A stretch of 32,225 bases of DNA from Companilactobacillus hulinensis (GCF_003946555.1 NZ_RHOO01000027.1:1-32225); one strand, 5' to 3'; positions 16,640-23,715 are shown, numbered from the stretch's first letter. Made by a program: numbers and translations. The notes: generated by a model from the sequence alone, not told the origin.

Positions 16640-17992
16640 ATGGCTTTTTTAGTTTTGATTTTGGGGATTGCACTACTACTGTTTTTAATTATTAAATTAA
16701 AAATGAATACGTTTGTTTCATTGATTATTACTTCGATTGCAGTTGGAATTGGCTTGGGAATACCGTTGGACAAAATTGCCACAAGTGTTCAAGAAGGTAT
16801 TGGTGGACAATTAGGTGAACTGTCAATTGTCTTCGGATTTGGAGCTATGCTTGGACGTCTGGTCGCTGATGCAGGTGGAGCTTATCGAATCGCCCATACT
16901 TTGATTGAGAAGTTTGGTAAGAAACGTCTACAGTTGGCTATTGTTCTGGCATCATTTATTATCGGGATTGCCTTGTTCTTTGAAGTTGGAATGGTATTGT
17001 TAGTTCCAATCGTCTTCGCAATTGCGACGGAAGCCGGAGTTTCAATTTTGTATTTGGGAATTCCGATGGGAGCTGCTTTGTCAGTTACCCACGGATTTTT
17101 GCCACCACATCCTGCACCAACCGCTATCAGTACAGTTTTGGGAGCAAATTCCGGACATGTATTAGTTTATGGAATACTTGTTGCCATTCCAGCAGTTATT
17201 ATTGCTGGACCAGTATTTACTAAGTTTGCTCAGAAGTTTGTACCAGATGCCTTTGAACGAAAGGGTAATTTGTCGGCACTTGGACCACAGAAAAAATTCA
17301 AGTTAGAGGACACGCCAAGTTTTGGAGTCAGCGTAGTGACTTCATTGTTTCCAGTTATTCTGATGGCAATCACTACTATTTATCAATTGAGTTTTAACGG
17401 TGGGAGCTTACCTAAGAACCCTAATATGTTAGATTCAATTATTGCCTTCATTGGAACACCAGCAATCGCAATGACTATTTCATTATTAGTTGCCTTGTAT
17501 ACTATGGGGTGGGCACGAAGATTCGCTACTCCAGAAATCATGAAGAGTTTGGAAGAAGCTGTTAAATCAATTGCCATGTTATTGCTAGTGATTGGTGGCG
17601 GTGGCGCCTTCAAACAGGTTCTGATTGATGGTGGTGTCGGAGATGCAGTGATGAAACTGTTTGGTAATGCAAATATTTCACCACTGATCCTAGGCTGGCT
17701 GATTGCAGTCGTTCTACGGATTGCACTAGGTTCGGCAACGGTTGCATCTTTAACTGCCGCTGGTTTAGTGTTGCCACTGATGCAATCAGCAGGTGTCAAC
17801 TCAGCATTGATGGTCCTTGCAATTGGGGCTGGTTCGTTGGCAGCGTCACATGTTAATGATGCTGGGTTCTGGATGTTCAGAGAGTACTTTGATCTGACTA
17901 TTAAGGAAACACTTTATACGTGGACTGTTTTGGAAACATTGATTTCCATTGTTGGGTTATTATGCGTACTGTTGCTTAGTTTGTTTGTATAA
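16640..17992 (+). CDS. gntP: Gluconate:H+ symporter, GntP family
   Basis: 450 residues, the usual length for GntP permeases, with about twelve to fourteen membrane segments throughout. Family landmarks are visible: GFGAMLGRLVADAGGAYRIA near residue 70, FFEVGMVLLVPIVF, THGFLPPHPAPTAIS near 155, GGGGAFKQVLIDGGVG near 315, LRIALGSATVASLTAAG and GSLAASHVNDAGFWMFREYF near the C-terminus. GAGGAGGAGA-type ribosome site precedes the ATG. It imports gluconate with protons across the cytoplasmic membrane. It is the last gene of the operon, followed at once by a strong terminator. Confidence 0.94.
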   Translation: MAFLVLILGIALLLFLIIKLKMNTFVSLIITSIAVGIGLGIPLDKIATSVQEGIGGQLGELSIVFGFGAMLGRLVADAGGAYRIAHTLIEKFGKKRLQLAIVLASFIIGIALFFEVGMVLLVPIVFAIATEAGVSILYLGIPMGAALSVTHGFLPPHPAPTAISTVLGANSGHVLVYGILVAIPAVIIAGPVFTKFAQKFVPDAFERKGNLSALGPQKKFKLEDTPSFGVSVVTSLFPVILMAITTIYQLSFNGGSLPKNPNMLDSIIAFIGTPAIAMTISLLVALYTMGWARRFATPEIMKSLEEAVKSIAMLLLVIGGGGAFKQVLIDGGVGDAVMKLFGNANISPLILGWLIAVVLRIALGSATVASLTAAGLVLPLMQSAGVNSALMVLAIGAGSLAASHVNDAGFWMFREYFDLTIKETLYTWTVLETLISIVGLLCVLLLSLFV

Positions 17993-18000
17993 TATAGAAG

Positions 18001-18036
18001 AAAAAATCGTGCAGAAATTAATCTGCACGATTTTTT
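18001..18036. terminator. Terminator of the gnt operon (copy 1 of a duplicated terminator)
   Basis: AAAAAATCGTGCAG / CTGCACGATTTTTT with an 8-nt loop. Its first 35 bases are identical to the terminator at 18749-18783 on the far side of the toxin-antitoxin pair. Confidence 0.95.
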
Positions 18037-18095
18037 ACATATTATTTTGTGAGCAATATAGATGTTTTTGATGTTATATATGTTATCATAAAGAT

Positions 18096-18452
18096 ATGAA
18101 AAATCCACAGTTCAGATACTATACGCGGCTTAATGGACACAATGAATTTGAAGAGTTTTATTTGTCATTACCTAAAAGTGACAGAAGGAAACTGTTGTCG
18201 ACAATAAAAACAGTCGAAGATCAAGGAATACAAATAGCAAGTAAATTACAAATAACAAAGAAACTTGAAGATAATTTATATGAATTGAGATCAAAGATGA
18301 ATAATAATATTCAGAGAGCAATTTATTTTCATGTTGTTGATAATAATTATGTTATAACTCATGGCTTTACAAAGAAAACTCAAAAAACCCCAAGGTCAGA
18401 AATAAATCATGCAAAGAGTATTAGAACTGAATTTGAATCGAGGGATGATTAA
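18096..18452 (+). CDS. HigB/RelE-superfamily toxin (Gp49-like)
   Basis: 118 residues. The C-terminal half carries the Gp49/HigB pattern: KKLEDNLYELRSKMNNNIQRAIYFHVVDNNYVITHGFTKKTQKTP, with Arg in YELR and after IQ, and Lys-Lys-x-x-KTP near the end. Proteins of this group cleave mRNA at the ribosome. The antitoxin gene starts 2 nt after the stop, and the toxin-first order is the usual one for HigBA. The ribosome site is weak (AAAG), which may keep toxin output below antitoxin output. The pair sits alone between two identical terminators. Confidence 0.87.
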   Translation: MKNPQFRYYTRLNGHNEFEEFYLSLPKSDRRKLLSTIKTVEDQGIQIASKLQITKKLEDNLYELRSKMNNNIQRAIYFHVVDNNYVITHGFTKKTQKTPRSEINHAKSIRTEFESRDD

Positions 18453-18454
18453 TC

Positions 18455-18745
18455 ATGAAGAATATAAACAAGTATACTAAAAGCATTGATGATTTGATTT
18501 CTGAGGAATCAAAAGATCCAGAATTTGAATCAGAATATAAAATTGAATACAACAAGTTAGCAAGTGCTGCCGCAGTGTTAAAGGCCAGAGAGTCTGCAGG
18601 TCTTACACAGCGTGATCTTGCTAGTATATCAAGTGTTCCACAAGCTACAATTGCAAGAATTGAGAGAGGAAGTAATACCAGTATAGAAACCTTAACAAAA
18701 ATAGCCAATGCTCTTGGTAAGAATATAAAATTAACATTTGCTTAA
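18455..18745 (+). CDS. HigA-type XRE antitoxin
   Basis: 96 residues. An N-terminal helical tail (about 1-40) with DLISEESKDPEFESEYKIEYNKL probably embraces the toxin. Residues of about 41-92 form an XRE HTH (LKARESAGLTQRDLASISSVPQATIARIERGSNTSIETLTKIANALG). It should neutralise the preceding toxin and repress the pair. It begins 2 nt after the toxin stop, so the two are translated together. Confidence 0.9.
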   Translation: MKNINKYTKSIDDLISEESKDPEFESEYKIEYNKLASAAAVLKARESAGLTQRDLASISSVPQATIARIERGSNTSIETLTKIANALGKNIKLTFA

Positions 18746-18748
18746 ATT

Positions 18749-18783
18749 AAAAAATCGTGCAGAAATTAATCTGCACGATTTTT
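18749..18783. terminator. Terminator, copy 2 (identical to 18001-18035)
   Basis: The same 35-nt hairpin with A6 and T5 edges. It ends the toxin-antitoxin transcript on the plus strand and, on the minus strand, follows the stop of the flavodoxin gene by 3 nt. Confidence 0.95.
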
Positions 18784-18785
18784 AT

Positions 18786-19232
18786 TTATTCAAGACCCTT
18801 TACAATTTCTGCTTCAGAATTAGCACGGAATCCCTTTTCTAATTTGATTGATGTTCCTTTAGTCATTGTTTTTACATATGGAGCGGTGATTTCAAAGGTG
18901 CTTGAACCACTAGTTGAGAATGGAACAACTGTCTTACCATCTAGCTTGAATTTATCAAAGAAACTATTAATGATCATAGGTGGTTGCTCGTACCATGTTG
19001 GATAGCCCAAGTAAATCTTGTCATATTTACTTAAGTCTAGATCACTGGCGATTTCGGGATGAACATTGGTATCACGTTGTTTTTGTGCAAGCGCACCTAA
19101 GTCGTCGAAGACCTTGGGCCATTCTTGAACGGCTTTTAATTCCTCGATGTCTGAACCAGTTTTTTTAGCAATTGATTCAGCAGCTTTTTTTGTATTTCCT
19201 GATGTTGAAAAATAAATTACGATAGATTTCAT
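18786..19232 (-). CDS. Flavodoxin-like protein (paralogue 1)
   Basis: 148 residues of the short flavodoxin fold. The FMN phosphate loop STSGNTKKAAESIA lies at residues 9-22. GYPTWYEQPPMIINSFFDKF (about 76-95) and PFSTSGSSTFEI (about 104-115) are the isoalloxazine-contacting loops typical of the flavodoxin_4 group. Role: FMN-dependent electron transfer or quinone/electrophile reduction in the cytosol. It is the third gene of a minus-strand set behind the second flavodoxin (19669-20115) and a reduced Rossmann protein, 34 nt after the latter, and should be driven by the MerR-type promoter at 20144-20174. It shares roughly half its residues with paralogue 2, including the identical C-terminal GFRANSEAEI. 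Confidence 0.9.
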   Translation of the reverse strand: MKSIVIYFSTSGNTKKAAESIAKKTGSDIEELKAVQEWPKVFDDLGALAQKQRDTNVHPEIASDLDLSKYDKIYLGYPTWYEQPPMIINSFFDKFKLDGKTVVPFSTSGSSTFEITAPYVKTMTKGTSIKLEKGFRANSEAEIVKGLE

Positions 19233-19266
19233 AACAATTTCTCCCTTTAATATGAAGTAACAGGTT

Positions 19267-19605
19267 CTACTTGACTGACGTTGGTGAATTTACGATTTGA
19301 TAATCCAAATTCGATAATTTCAGAAATTCGGTTGCTACATGAACATTTTTGTCTTCAGAATTAGTGCTTTCATTTAAAACAATCAGTTTTTTGACTCGAT
19401 AAACTTTCATCGATTCTACAATTGTAGGAATAAGATCAATACTTGATTCGTTATTTAATTTGGTCACAACGATGTTCATATTCTCCATTGCGTTATCCAA
19501 ATCAATACGATTCAGTTCATTGCTGTCTATAATAGTAGTGTTTGATTCGCTATCAATTAAACTTGATGCATCCATGTTGTTTCCTATGATTAAAACGTTA
19601 GTCAT
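19267..19605 (-). CDS. Collapsed NAD(P)-binding reductase-like protein
   Basis: 112 residues with an AAAGGAG ribosome site. It aligns by eye with the 198-residue reductase at 20388: NVLIIG at the N-terminus, DLDNAMENMNIVV with DVDSAVENQDVVF, VESMKVYRVKKLIVLN with VTSMDNNGVERVILIS, and LSNLDYQIVNSP with QSDLDSTVIRPS. The dinucleotide-binding glycines are gone (IIGNNMDASS instead of IIGASGSIG), a block after the first strand is missing, and the last 50 residues are absent. The frame is intact and the gene keeps its place between two flavodoxins, so it may be a retained partner protein or a decaying gene without accumulated stops. Confidence 0.7.
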   Translation of the reverse strand: MTNVLIIGNNMDASSLIDSESNTTIIDSNELNRIDLDNAMENMNIVVTKLNNESSIDLIPTIVESMKVYRVKKLIVLNESTNSEDKNVHVATEFLKLSNLDYQIVNSPTSVK

Positions 19606-19668
19606 CGACCCGCTCCTTTAATTTTGTATGTATTTACATTTTAACGCTTATAATAATTTTCGTGTTAA

Positions 19669-20115
19669 TTATTTTAAACCGCTTTCAATTTCTGCTTCAG
19701 AGTTAGCACGGAAGCCATTACCTAATTGTACTTTATTATCTTCAGCCAATTTTTCTATGAAGGGCTGGCTTTCACTGAATTCACTGTTGTAGGTAGTCGT
19801 GAATGGCACAACGGTTTTGTTTTTTAAGTCAACTGTTTCAAAGAAACTATCAATAATCATTGGTTCTTGGTGATACCAAGTCGGATAGCCTAGATAAATT
19901 GTGTCGTATTTGTTCAAATTAAATTTGTTAGCAATTTCTGGATGGATGTTGTTATCTCTTTGATTACCGGACATTTTAACCAACTCGTCATAATCATCTG
20001 GATATGGTTCGACAGGTTCTAATCTTTCGATATCGGAATTGGTTTTAGAAGCAATCAATTCCGCCGCCTTTTTAGTATTCCCAGATTCTGATAGATAAAT
20101 AATAATTGATGACAT
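19669..20115 (-). CDS. Flavodoxin-like protein (paralogue 2)
   Basis: 148 residues, same length and layout as paralogue 1. SESGNTKKAAELIA at residues 9-22 is the FMN phosphate loop; GYPTWYHQEPMIIDSFFETV and PFTTTYNSEFSESQPF are the flavin loops; the C-terminus is GFRANSEAEIESGLK. It is the first gene after the divergent promoter region; a CCCCC-rich stretch upstream reads GGGGGAA on the minus strand as its ribosome site. Inferred role: NADPH/quinone or electrophile detoxification under MerR control. No cysteine-based catalytic motif is visible. Confidence 0.9.
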   Translation of the reverse strand: MSSIIIYLSESGNTKKAAELIASKTNSDIERLEPVEPYPDDYDELVKMSGNQRDNNIHPEIANKFNLNKYDTIYLGYPTWYHQEPMIIDSFFETVDLKNKTVVPFTTTYNSEFSESQPFIEKLAEDNKVQLGNGFRANSEAEIESGLK

Positions 20116-20143
20116 ATCGTGTTCCCCCTTTATATACGATAAG

Positions 20144-20174
20144 CATACGCCTTAGAGTGGACTTTAAGGCAAGT
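20144..20174 (-). promoter_or_regulatory. MerR-type promoter of the flavodoxin operon
   Basis: On the minus strand TTGCCT, a 19-nt spacer and TATGCT. The spacer region is covered by the dyad CCTTAGAGTGGACTTTAAGG (20150-20169; 9-2-9, one mismatch). A spacer of 19 rather than 17, with a dyad between -35 and -10, is the signature of MerR-family activated promoters. Confidence 0.82.
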
Positions 20175-20207
20175 GCCAAAATATAATAAAATAAATAATA
20201 AAATATA

Positions 20208-20238
20208 TTGCGTTAAAGTATGGTTTAAGGTTTATATT
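20208..20238 (+). promoter_or_regulatory. MerR-type promoter of the reductase-MerR operon
   Basis: TTGCGT (20208-20213), 19 nt, TATATT (20233-20238). The dyad CGTTAAAGTATGGTTTAAGG (20211-20230) resembles the one at 20150 but is less symmetric. It reads toward the reductase, the MerR gene and the unknown gene, so the regulator would activate its own operon. Confidence 0.8.
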
Positions 20239-20387
20239 AATAACATAAAGAGGTTGCCACTCCGGATTACGAAATATTTTGTAATCCTCCGCTTAATAGT
20301 ATCTCGCTAAAAGTTATGAAGTAAATTCATTATTTTAGTGATATGAATGAGGAAGCAATCAAAAATTGAAAGCGTGAGGTGATTGAG

Positions 20388-20984
20388 GTGGAAAATGTAT
20401 TAATTATTGGGGCTAGCGGTTCGATTGGGTCTATCGTTAGAAAAAATTTACTTGAATCAAGTGATAGTCATTTAACCTTGTTTGTTCGTAATACGGATCG
20501 ACTTGGGGAGATTGATGATGAGCGTGAAACGGTTATTGCTGGTGATGCAACCAAATTTGATGATGTTGATTCAGCAGTGGAGAATCAAGATGTTGTCTTT
20601 ATTGGGGTCAGTGGAGATTTGCCAGAAGTTGCCCAGAATGTTGTAACGTCAATGGATAATAATGGTGTTGAGCGAGTCATTCTGATTAGTTCAATGGGTA
20701 TTTATAATGAGGTTAACTCTGATAGTAATTGTGACAACATTCCTTCAGTATTAGTTCCTTATCGTCAGGCGGCTGATATAGTTGAACAGTCGGATTTGGA
20801 TTCAACCGTTATTCGTCCTAGCTGGTTTGATGATTTTCCAGATACCAATTATCAATTAACCTTTAAAGGTGAAGCATTTGTTGGCAGAAACGTTTCTAGA
20901 ACTAGTGTGGCGGACTTAGTAACGCGCGTAATTCATGAGCCAACTCTGTATGAAAATGAAAGCTTGGGAATTAGTCGAGCATAG
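20388..20984 (+). CDS. NAD(P)-binding Rossmann-fold reductase (YwnB/NmrA-like SDR)
   Basis: 198 residues from GTG at 20388, chosen because GAGGTGAT, an excellent anti-16S match, lies 8 nt before it and because the resulting start MENVLIIGASG matches relatives such as MKKVLVLGANG at 31171. An upstream in-frame GTG at 20379 overlaps that ribosome site. GASGSIG (about 8-14) is the dinucleotide-binding loop. ILISSMGIYNE, VPYRQAADIVEQSDLDSTVIRPSWF and TSVADLV follow the atypical SDR pattern without a classical Tyr-x3-Lys pair. Substrate unknown; these proteins often act on flavin, quinone or reactive carbonyl compounds. It is the first gene of a three-gene operon with MerR. Confidence 0.85.
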   Translation: MENVLIIGASGSIGSIVRKNLLESSDSHLTLFVRNTDRLGEIDDERETVIAGDATKFDDVDSAVENQDVVFIGVSGDLPEVAQNVVTSMDNNGVERVILISSMGIYNEVNSDSNCDNIPSVLVPYRQAADIVEQSDLDSTVIRPSWFDDFPDTNYQLTFKGEAFVGRNVSRTSVADLVTRVIHEPTLYENESLGISRA

Positions 20985-20994
20985 AGGTGTATTA

Positions 20995-21387
20995 ATGAAT
21001 ATTAAAGAAGTCGCAAAAAAATACGAACTTAGTGAAGCAACAATCAGATACTACGAGAAAGTAGGTTTGATTCCACCAGTTCATCGCAATAGTGTTGGTT
21101 ATCGTGATTTTACACAAGAAGATGAGAACTGGATCAATTTTTCAAAGTGTATGCGTAATGCAGGAATGTCAGTCGAGTCATTATCTGAGTACATATCCCT
21201 TTTTGGTCAAGGTGATTCAACAGTTGGGCGTCGTAAGGAAATACTTGAGGAACAACAGGCAGCTATCAAGGCCAAACTTGATGATATGCAGTCTACTTAT
21301 GACAGGCTCTCAATGAAAATCAACACATATGATGAGCATTTAGCAAAATTTGAAAAGGAATTAGAAAATCAAAAGGAAAATGTCTAA
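20995..21387 (+). CDS. MerR-family regulator, AdhR/NmlR-like, with Cys52
   Basis: 130 residues from the ATG at 20995 (GAGGTG 8 nt upstream; an in-frame ATG at 20935 would lie inside the reductase gene). Residues 1-70 are the winged HTH (IKEVAKKYELSEATIRYYEKVGLI, then RNSVGYRDFTQEDENWI). Residues of about 80-125 form the dimerising coiled coil. The only cysteine, C52 in KCMRNAGMS, sits at the position used by AdhR of Bacillus to sense formaldehyde and methylglyoxal; this is from family knowledge, not from this sequence. It is inferred to sense electrophiles and activate the two divergent 19-bp-spacer promoters. It starts 11 nt after the reductase stop and overlaps the next gene by 8 nt. Confidence 0.9.
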   Translation: MNIKEVAKKYELSEATIRYYEKVGLIPPVHRNSVGYRDFTQEDENWINFSKCMRNAGMSVESLSEYISLFGQGDSTVGRRKEILEEQQAAIKAKLDDMQSTYDRLSMKINTYDEHLAKFEKELENQKENV

Positions 21388-22078
21388 TACAACTTATTAT
21401 TCAGTAATGAGGGATGATTCGCTGGTATTGAACTGGACAAAACAGAGTCAAGAAGTAGTTAGAATATTGAAACGCGATAATAAGGGGACTTTGGTTTCGT
21501 TATCAGGTAATTCTAAAGTGTCGCTGGATCAACTGATAGATATTGGTGATATGAAAGTTTACAATCAGGAAACGATGGATGACTTCATGAACGAAAAGAC
21601 CTGTGGGGATGTCTATCTAGATAATGCCTTTACTTTAATAGATGATTTGGAATGTAAGTACAGTATTGAAGATTCAAAGTATTCATTCGAAATTTATTTA
21701 TCGACAGTATTAGCTAAGAAAATGCATCTTTCCCAAAAGATGAGTTGGATGTTAATGACTTCCTTTTTGGTTAGTCATGATGCAAAGTTAAAGGATGTGG
21801 TCTTTGATTATCCTGGGACTGATTGGAAGAAATTCGATAGTGAATTCTTCGACAAACTTGTTGAAATCCCACATGATCGTCCTTTTGAGAATAACTTGAT
21901 AAGAACTGAATATAATTCAGAACCATTTTCTACCTATAATAATGTCGCAAAAGCATTTCAAGATTTGGTTGAGTTGAGCAAGATAGATAGTAATGATATT
22001 TCTTTAAGTAAATTACAAATTCAATCTTCGTTTGAATTAGTCAGAATGAGTTTTGAATTATTGAAGTATTTCTCTTAA
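21380..22078 (+). CDS. Unknown protein translationally coupled to MerR
   Basis: 232 residues; I do not recognise a family. It is soluble in appearance, acidic and rich in Asp/Ser/Lys, with no signal peptide, membrane segment or obvious cofactor motif, and two cysteines (TCGDV, LECKYS). The middle (about 100-145) is helical (STVLAKKMHLSQKMSWMLMTSFLV) and the C-terminus is a predicted amphipathic helix ending LRMSFELLKYFS-like. The ATG overlaps the MerR stop by 8 nt with AAAGGA just before it, so it is made together with the regulator. A strong terminator follows. It could modulate the regulator or be an effector of the electrophile response; no function is claimed. Confidence 0.8.
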   Translation: MSNTTYYSVMRDDSLVLNWTKQSQEVVRILKRDNKGTLVSLSGNSKVSLDQLIDIGDMKVYNQETMDDFMNEKTCGDVYLDNAFTLIDDLECKYSIEDSKYSFEIYLSTVLAKKMHLSQKMSWMLMTSFLVSHDAKLKDVVFDYPGTDWKKFDSEFFDKLVEIPHDRPFENNLIRTEYNSEPFSTYNNVAKAFQDLVELSKIDSNDISLSKLQIQSSFELVRMSFELLKYFS

Positions 22079-22100
22079 ATACATTTATAGTATCGAAAAT

Positions 22101-22125
22101 AAAAGCCCAAATTATGGGCTTTTTT
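22101..22125 (+). terminator. Rho-independent terminator after the MerR operon
   Basis: AAAAGCCCA-AATTA-TGGGCTTTTTT: 9-bp stem, 5-nt loop and T6, 22 nt beyond the stop of the unknown protein. Confidence 0.92.
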
Positions 22126-22257
22126 ATTTTTGACAAGTTTTTTTGAAGAAAAATTGAAAATAAATCAGTGAAATATAAGTTTTTTTCTGAAATTTCGGTA
22201 GGTATGTAGTTATTGATACGATAGGTTTTTACTTATTTATGTTTCAGTTGTGTTACC

Positions 22258-22324
22258 AAGGTTACAAAAAAGAGACGTTTTGTAACCTTATTTAAGTTTT
22301 TATGTAATAAAAGCCTGTTATAGT
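22258..22324 (+). promoter_or_regulatory. 12-bp inverted repeat and promoter of the LysM-3D gene
   Basis: AAGGTTACAAAA (22258-22269) and TTTTGTAACCTT (22278-22289) form a perfect inverted repeat with an 8-nt gap. TGTAAC and TGTAAT half-sites 22 bp apart (22281, 22303) resemble WalR-type TGTWAH elements, though not at the classic 5-nt spacing. An extended -10, TG-T-TATAGT (22316-22324), follows. The repeat would lie about 30 bp upstream of the -35 zone, so it is more likely a protein-binding site than an RNA hairpin. The rest of 22126-22374 shows no gene. Confidence 0.55.
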
Positions 22325-22374
22325 ATCACTCATAGCGTTGAGAGCTAAAGAAAATATAAGGATGTTTTTAATTT

Positions 22375-23028
22375 ATGAGAAAAGTATTATCTATTGCTTT
22401 ATTAAGTACAACAGCCCTAACTGCAATGGGAGCAACTGCAAAGACTGCTGAAGCTGCGATCACAGTGGACAGCACTCGCGTGACAGTTGAAGCAGGCGAC
22501 ACTTACAAGAGTATCGCTGCTAATAATGGAGTTACAATTGCAGAATTAGAACAAGCTAACGGCCGTGTTGTTGGTGGATTCGACTTGATTTTCCCTGGGG
22601 AAACAGTTTACCTACCATCAGCTGTAGCTGCAACAACAGACACAACTACACAAGAAGCAAGTACAACTGATACACCAGCTACTACTGCTCAAACACAAAC
22701 AGCTACAACACAAGCTGTTGCACAAACACAAAGTACAGCTTCAACAATAAGCACAACAGGTACATCACACGGTACATTCAAGATCAGTTTTTATGATCCA
22801 GCTGTGCTAGGTTCAAGCATGGGTTATGGTGGTGTTGCTGCCAACCTATCAGTATTCCCTAAAGGTACACAATTGAAGATCACATTGGCTGATGGTACAG
22901 TAATGTACAGAACAGTTAATGATACAGGTACATTTGCATACAGTAATCCTCGTCAATTGGATGTTGCTATGCCAAACGCATCAATTCCTTCATACGGTGT
23001 TACTTCAGCTACTGTAGAAGTTATCTAG
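22375..23028 (+). CDS. Secreted LysM and 3D-domain cell-wall protein
   Basis: 217 residues. Signal peptide 1-27 (MRKVLSIALLSTTALTAM.., cleavage after AEA). LysM domain about 34-82 (VTVEAGDTYKSIAANNGVTIAELEQANG). Thr/Gln/Ala-rich linker about 84-135. The C-terminal 3D/double-psi-barrel domain (about 138-217) has NDTG and RQLDVAMP carrying the characteristic aspartates. The LysM binds peptidoglycan; 3D domains occur in lytic transglycosylase-like or stationary-phase wall proteins, but a catalytic activity is not shown here. Likely secreted and wall-bound. AAGGA lies 11 nt before the ATG. Possible WalRK control from TGTWAH-like sequences upstream is an inference. Confidence 0.88.
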   Translation: MRKVLSIALLSTTALTAMGATAKTAEAAITVDSTRVTVEAGDTYKSIAANNGVTIAELEQANGRVVGGFDLIFPGETVYLPSAVAATTDTTTQEASTTDTPATTAQTQTATTQAVAQTQSTASTISTTGTSHGTFKISFYDPAVLGSSMGYGGVAANLSVFPKGTQLKITLADGTVMYRTVNDTGTFAYSNPRQLDVAMPNASIPSYGVTSATVEVI

Positions 23029-23094
23029 TTTAATACACTGGTAGATTTTGTAACTCGTTTCAATAATTAGTTATTTTGAGAATAAAACCAAATT

Positions 23095-23133
23095 AAAACA
23101 TCAGAATCCGGAGAGGGGTGCTGATGTTTTTTT
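23095..23133 (+). terminator. Rho-independent terminator of the LysM-3D gene
   Basis: AAAACATCAG (23095-23104) pairs with CTGATGTTTT (23121-23130), with a small CC/GG inner pairing and T7. Confidence 0.88.
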
Positions 23134-23178
23134 GTGCGGAAATGTATTTGTTCACGTAATTTCGTTTGAACTATTAAA

Positions 23179-23207
23179 TTGACTTACTTATATGTCGTAT
23201 GCATAAT
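23179..23207 (+). promoter_or_regulatory. Promoter of the degraded HicAB module
   Basis: TTGACT (23179-23184), 17 nt, CATAAT (23202-23207): a near-consensus promoter that survives in front of the broken genes. Confidence 0.7.
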
Positions 23208-23229
23208 TAAGTCGAGAAATGAGGAAATT

Positions 23230-23440
23230 ATGGAATATCTTGCCAAAGATATTGTCAAACTTCTAAAGGATCATGGATTTTATGAAATTAGAGTTAAAGG
23301 GGATCACCATAGGTTTACTGATGGCAATGGTAATTAGAAATACAAGAATTCCTAGTGATTTAGCAATTTAAGCTGAAAAGAGACATATTGATTTTTCTGA
23401 GACTCTTGCTGAAGGACTTAGAGAAAAATTACGTGCTTGA
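23230..23440 (+). pseudogene. Degenerate HicA-HicB toxin-antitoxin remnant
   Basis: With a GAGGAAATT ribosome site, the frame from 23230 encodes 35 residues (MEYLAKDIVKLLKDHGFYEI.. KGDHHRFTDGNG) that match the N-terminal half of HicA toxins, including the His of the GSHH-like motif, then stops at 23335. The next frame, from 23321/23327, reads VIRNTRIPSDLAI, a stop at 23369, then AEKRHIDFSETLAEGLREKL, the typical C-terminal ribbon-helix-helix of HicB antitoxins. The end of HicA and the start of HicB are missing, so an internal deletion has joined the two genes, followed by a nonsense mutation. Not functional as a toxin-antitoxin pair. Confidence 0.8.
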
Positions 23441-23541
23441 AATTTGAAAATGTATTAACCATATTAGGATTATTGGTCACATTACCAATGATCTTTTTAT
23501 TTGTCTCTTTAATTAGTTATTCAGAGGTAGATTGTGGATGA
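23437..23541 (+). other. Short hydrophobic frame downstream of the HicAB remnant
   Basis: A 34-codon frame starting at TTG (KFENVLTILGLLVTLPMIFL..) would encode one membrane helix. It has no ribosome site and is followed by a further 18-codon scrap (MNSSQRRAVVPNVINRIE). I take these as remnants of unknown genes. The interval 23541-23715 otherwise holds only the transporter promoter. Confidence 0.3.
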
Positions 23542-23651
23542 ATTCAAGTCAACGACGAGCTGTAGTTCCTAACGTTATTAATCGAATTGAATAAGTTCAG
23601 TATGTGAATAGGACTATAGTTAAAATTTCTGAAAAAATATAAAAATTTTCA

Positions 23652-23680
23652 TTGCGCACATTAAAAAATAAGGCTAATAT
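23652..23680 (+). promoter_or_regulatory. Promoter of the EamA transporter
   Basis: TTGCGC (23652-23657), 17 nt, TAATAT (23675-23680), about 30 nt before the ribosome site. Confidence 0.55.
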
Positions 23681-23715
23681 TATCAACAATTACAAATTGG
23701 AACAGGTGATTTTTG

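Noticed and set aside
17383-17799. 138-codon minus-strand frame
   Set aside because: Antisense shadow of gntP; proline/alanine bias from the complement of membrane codons.
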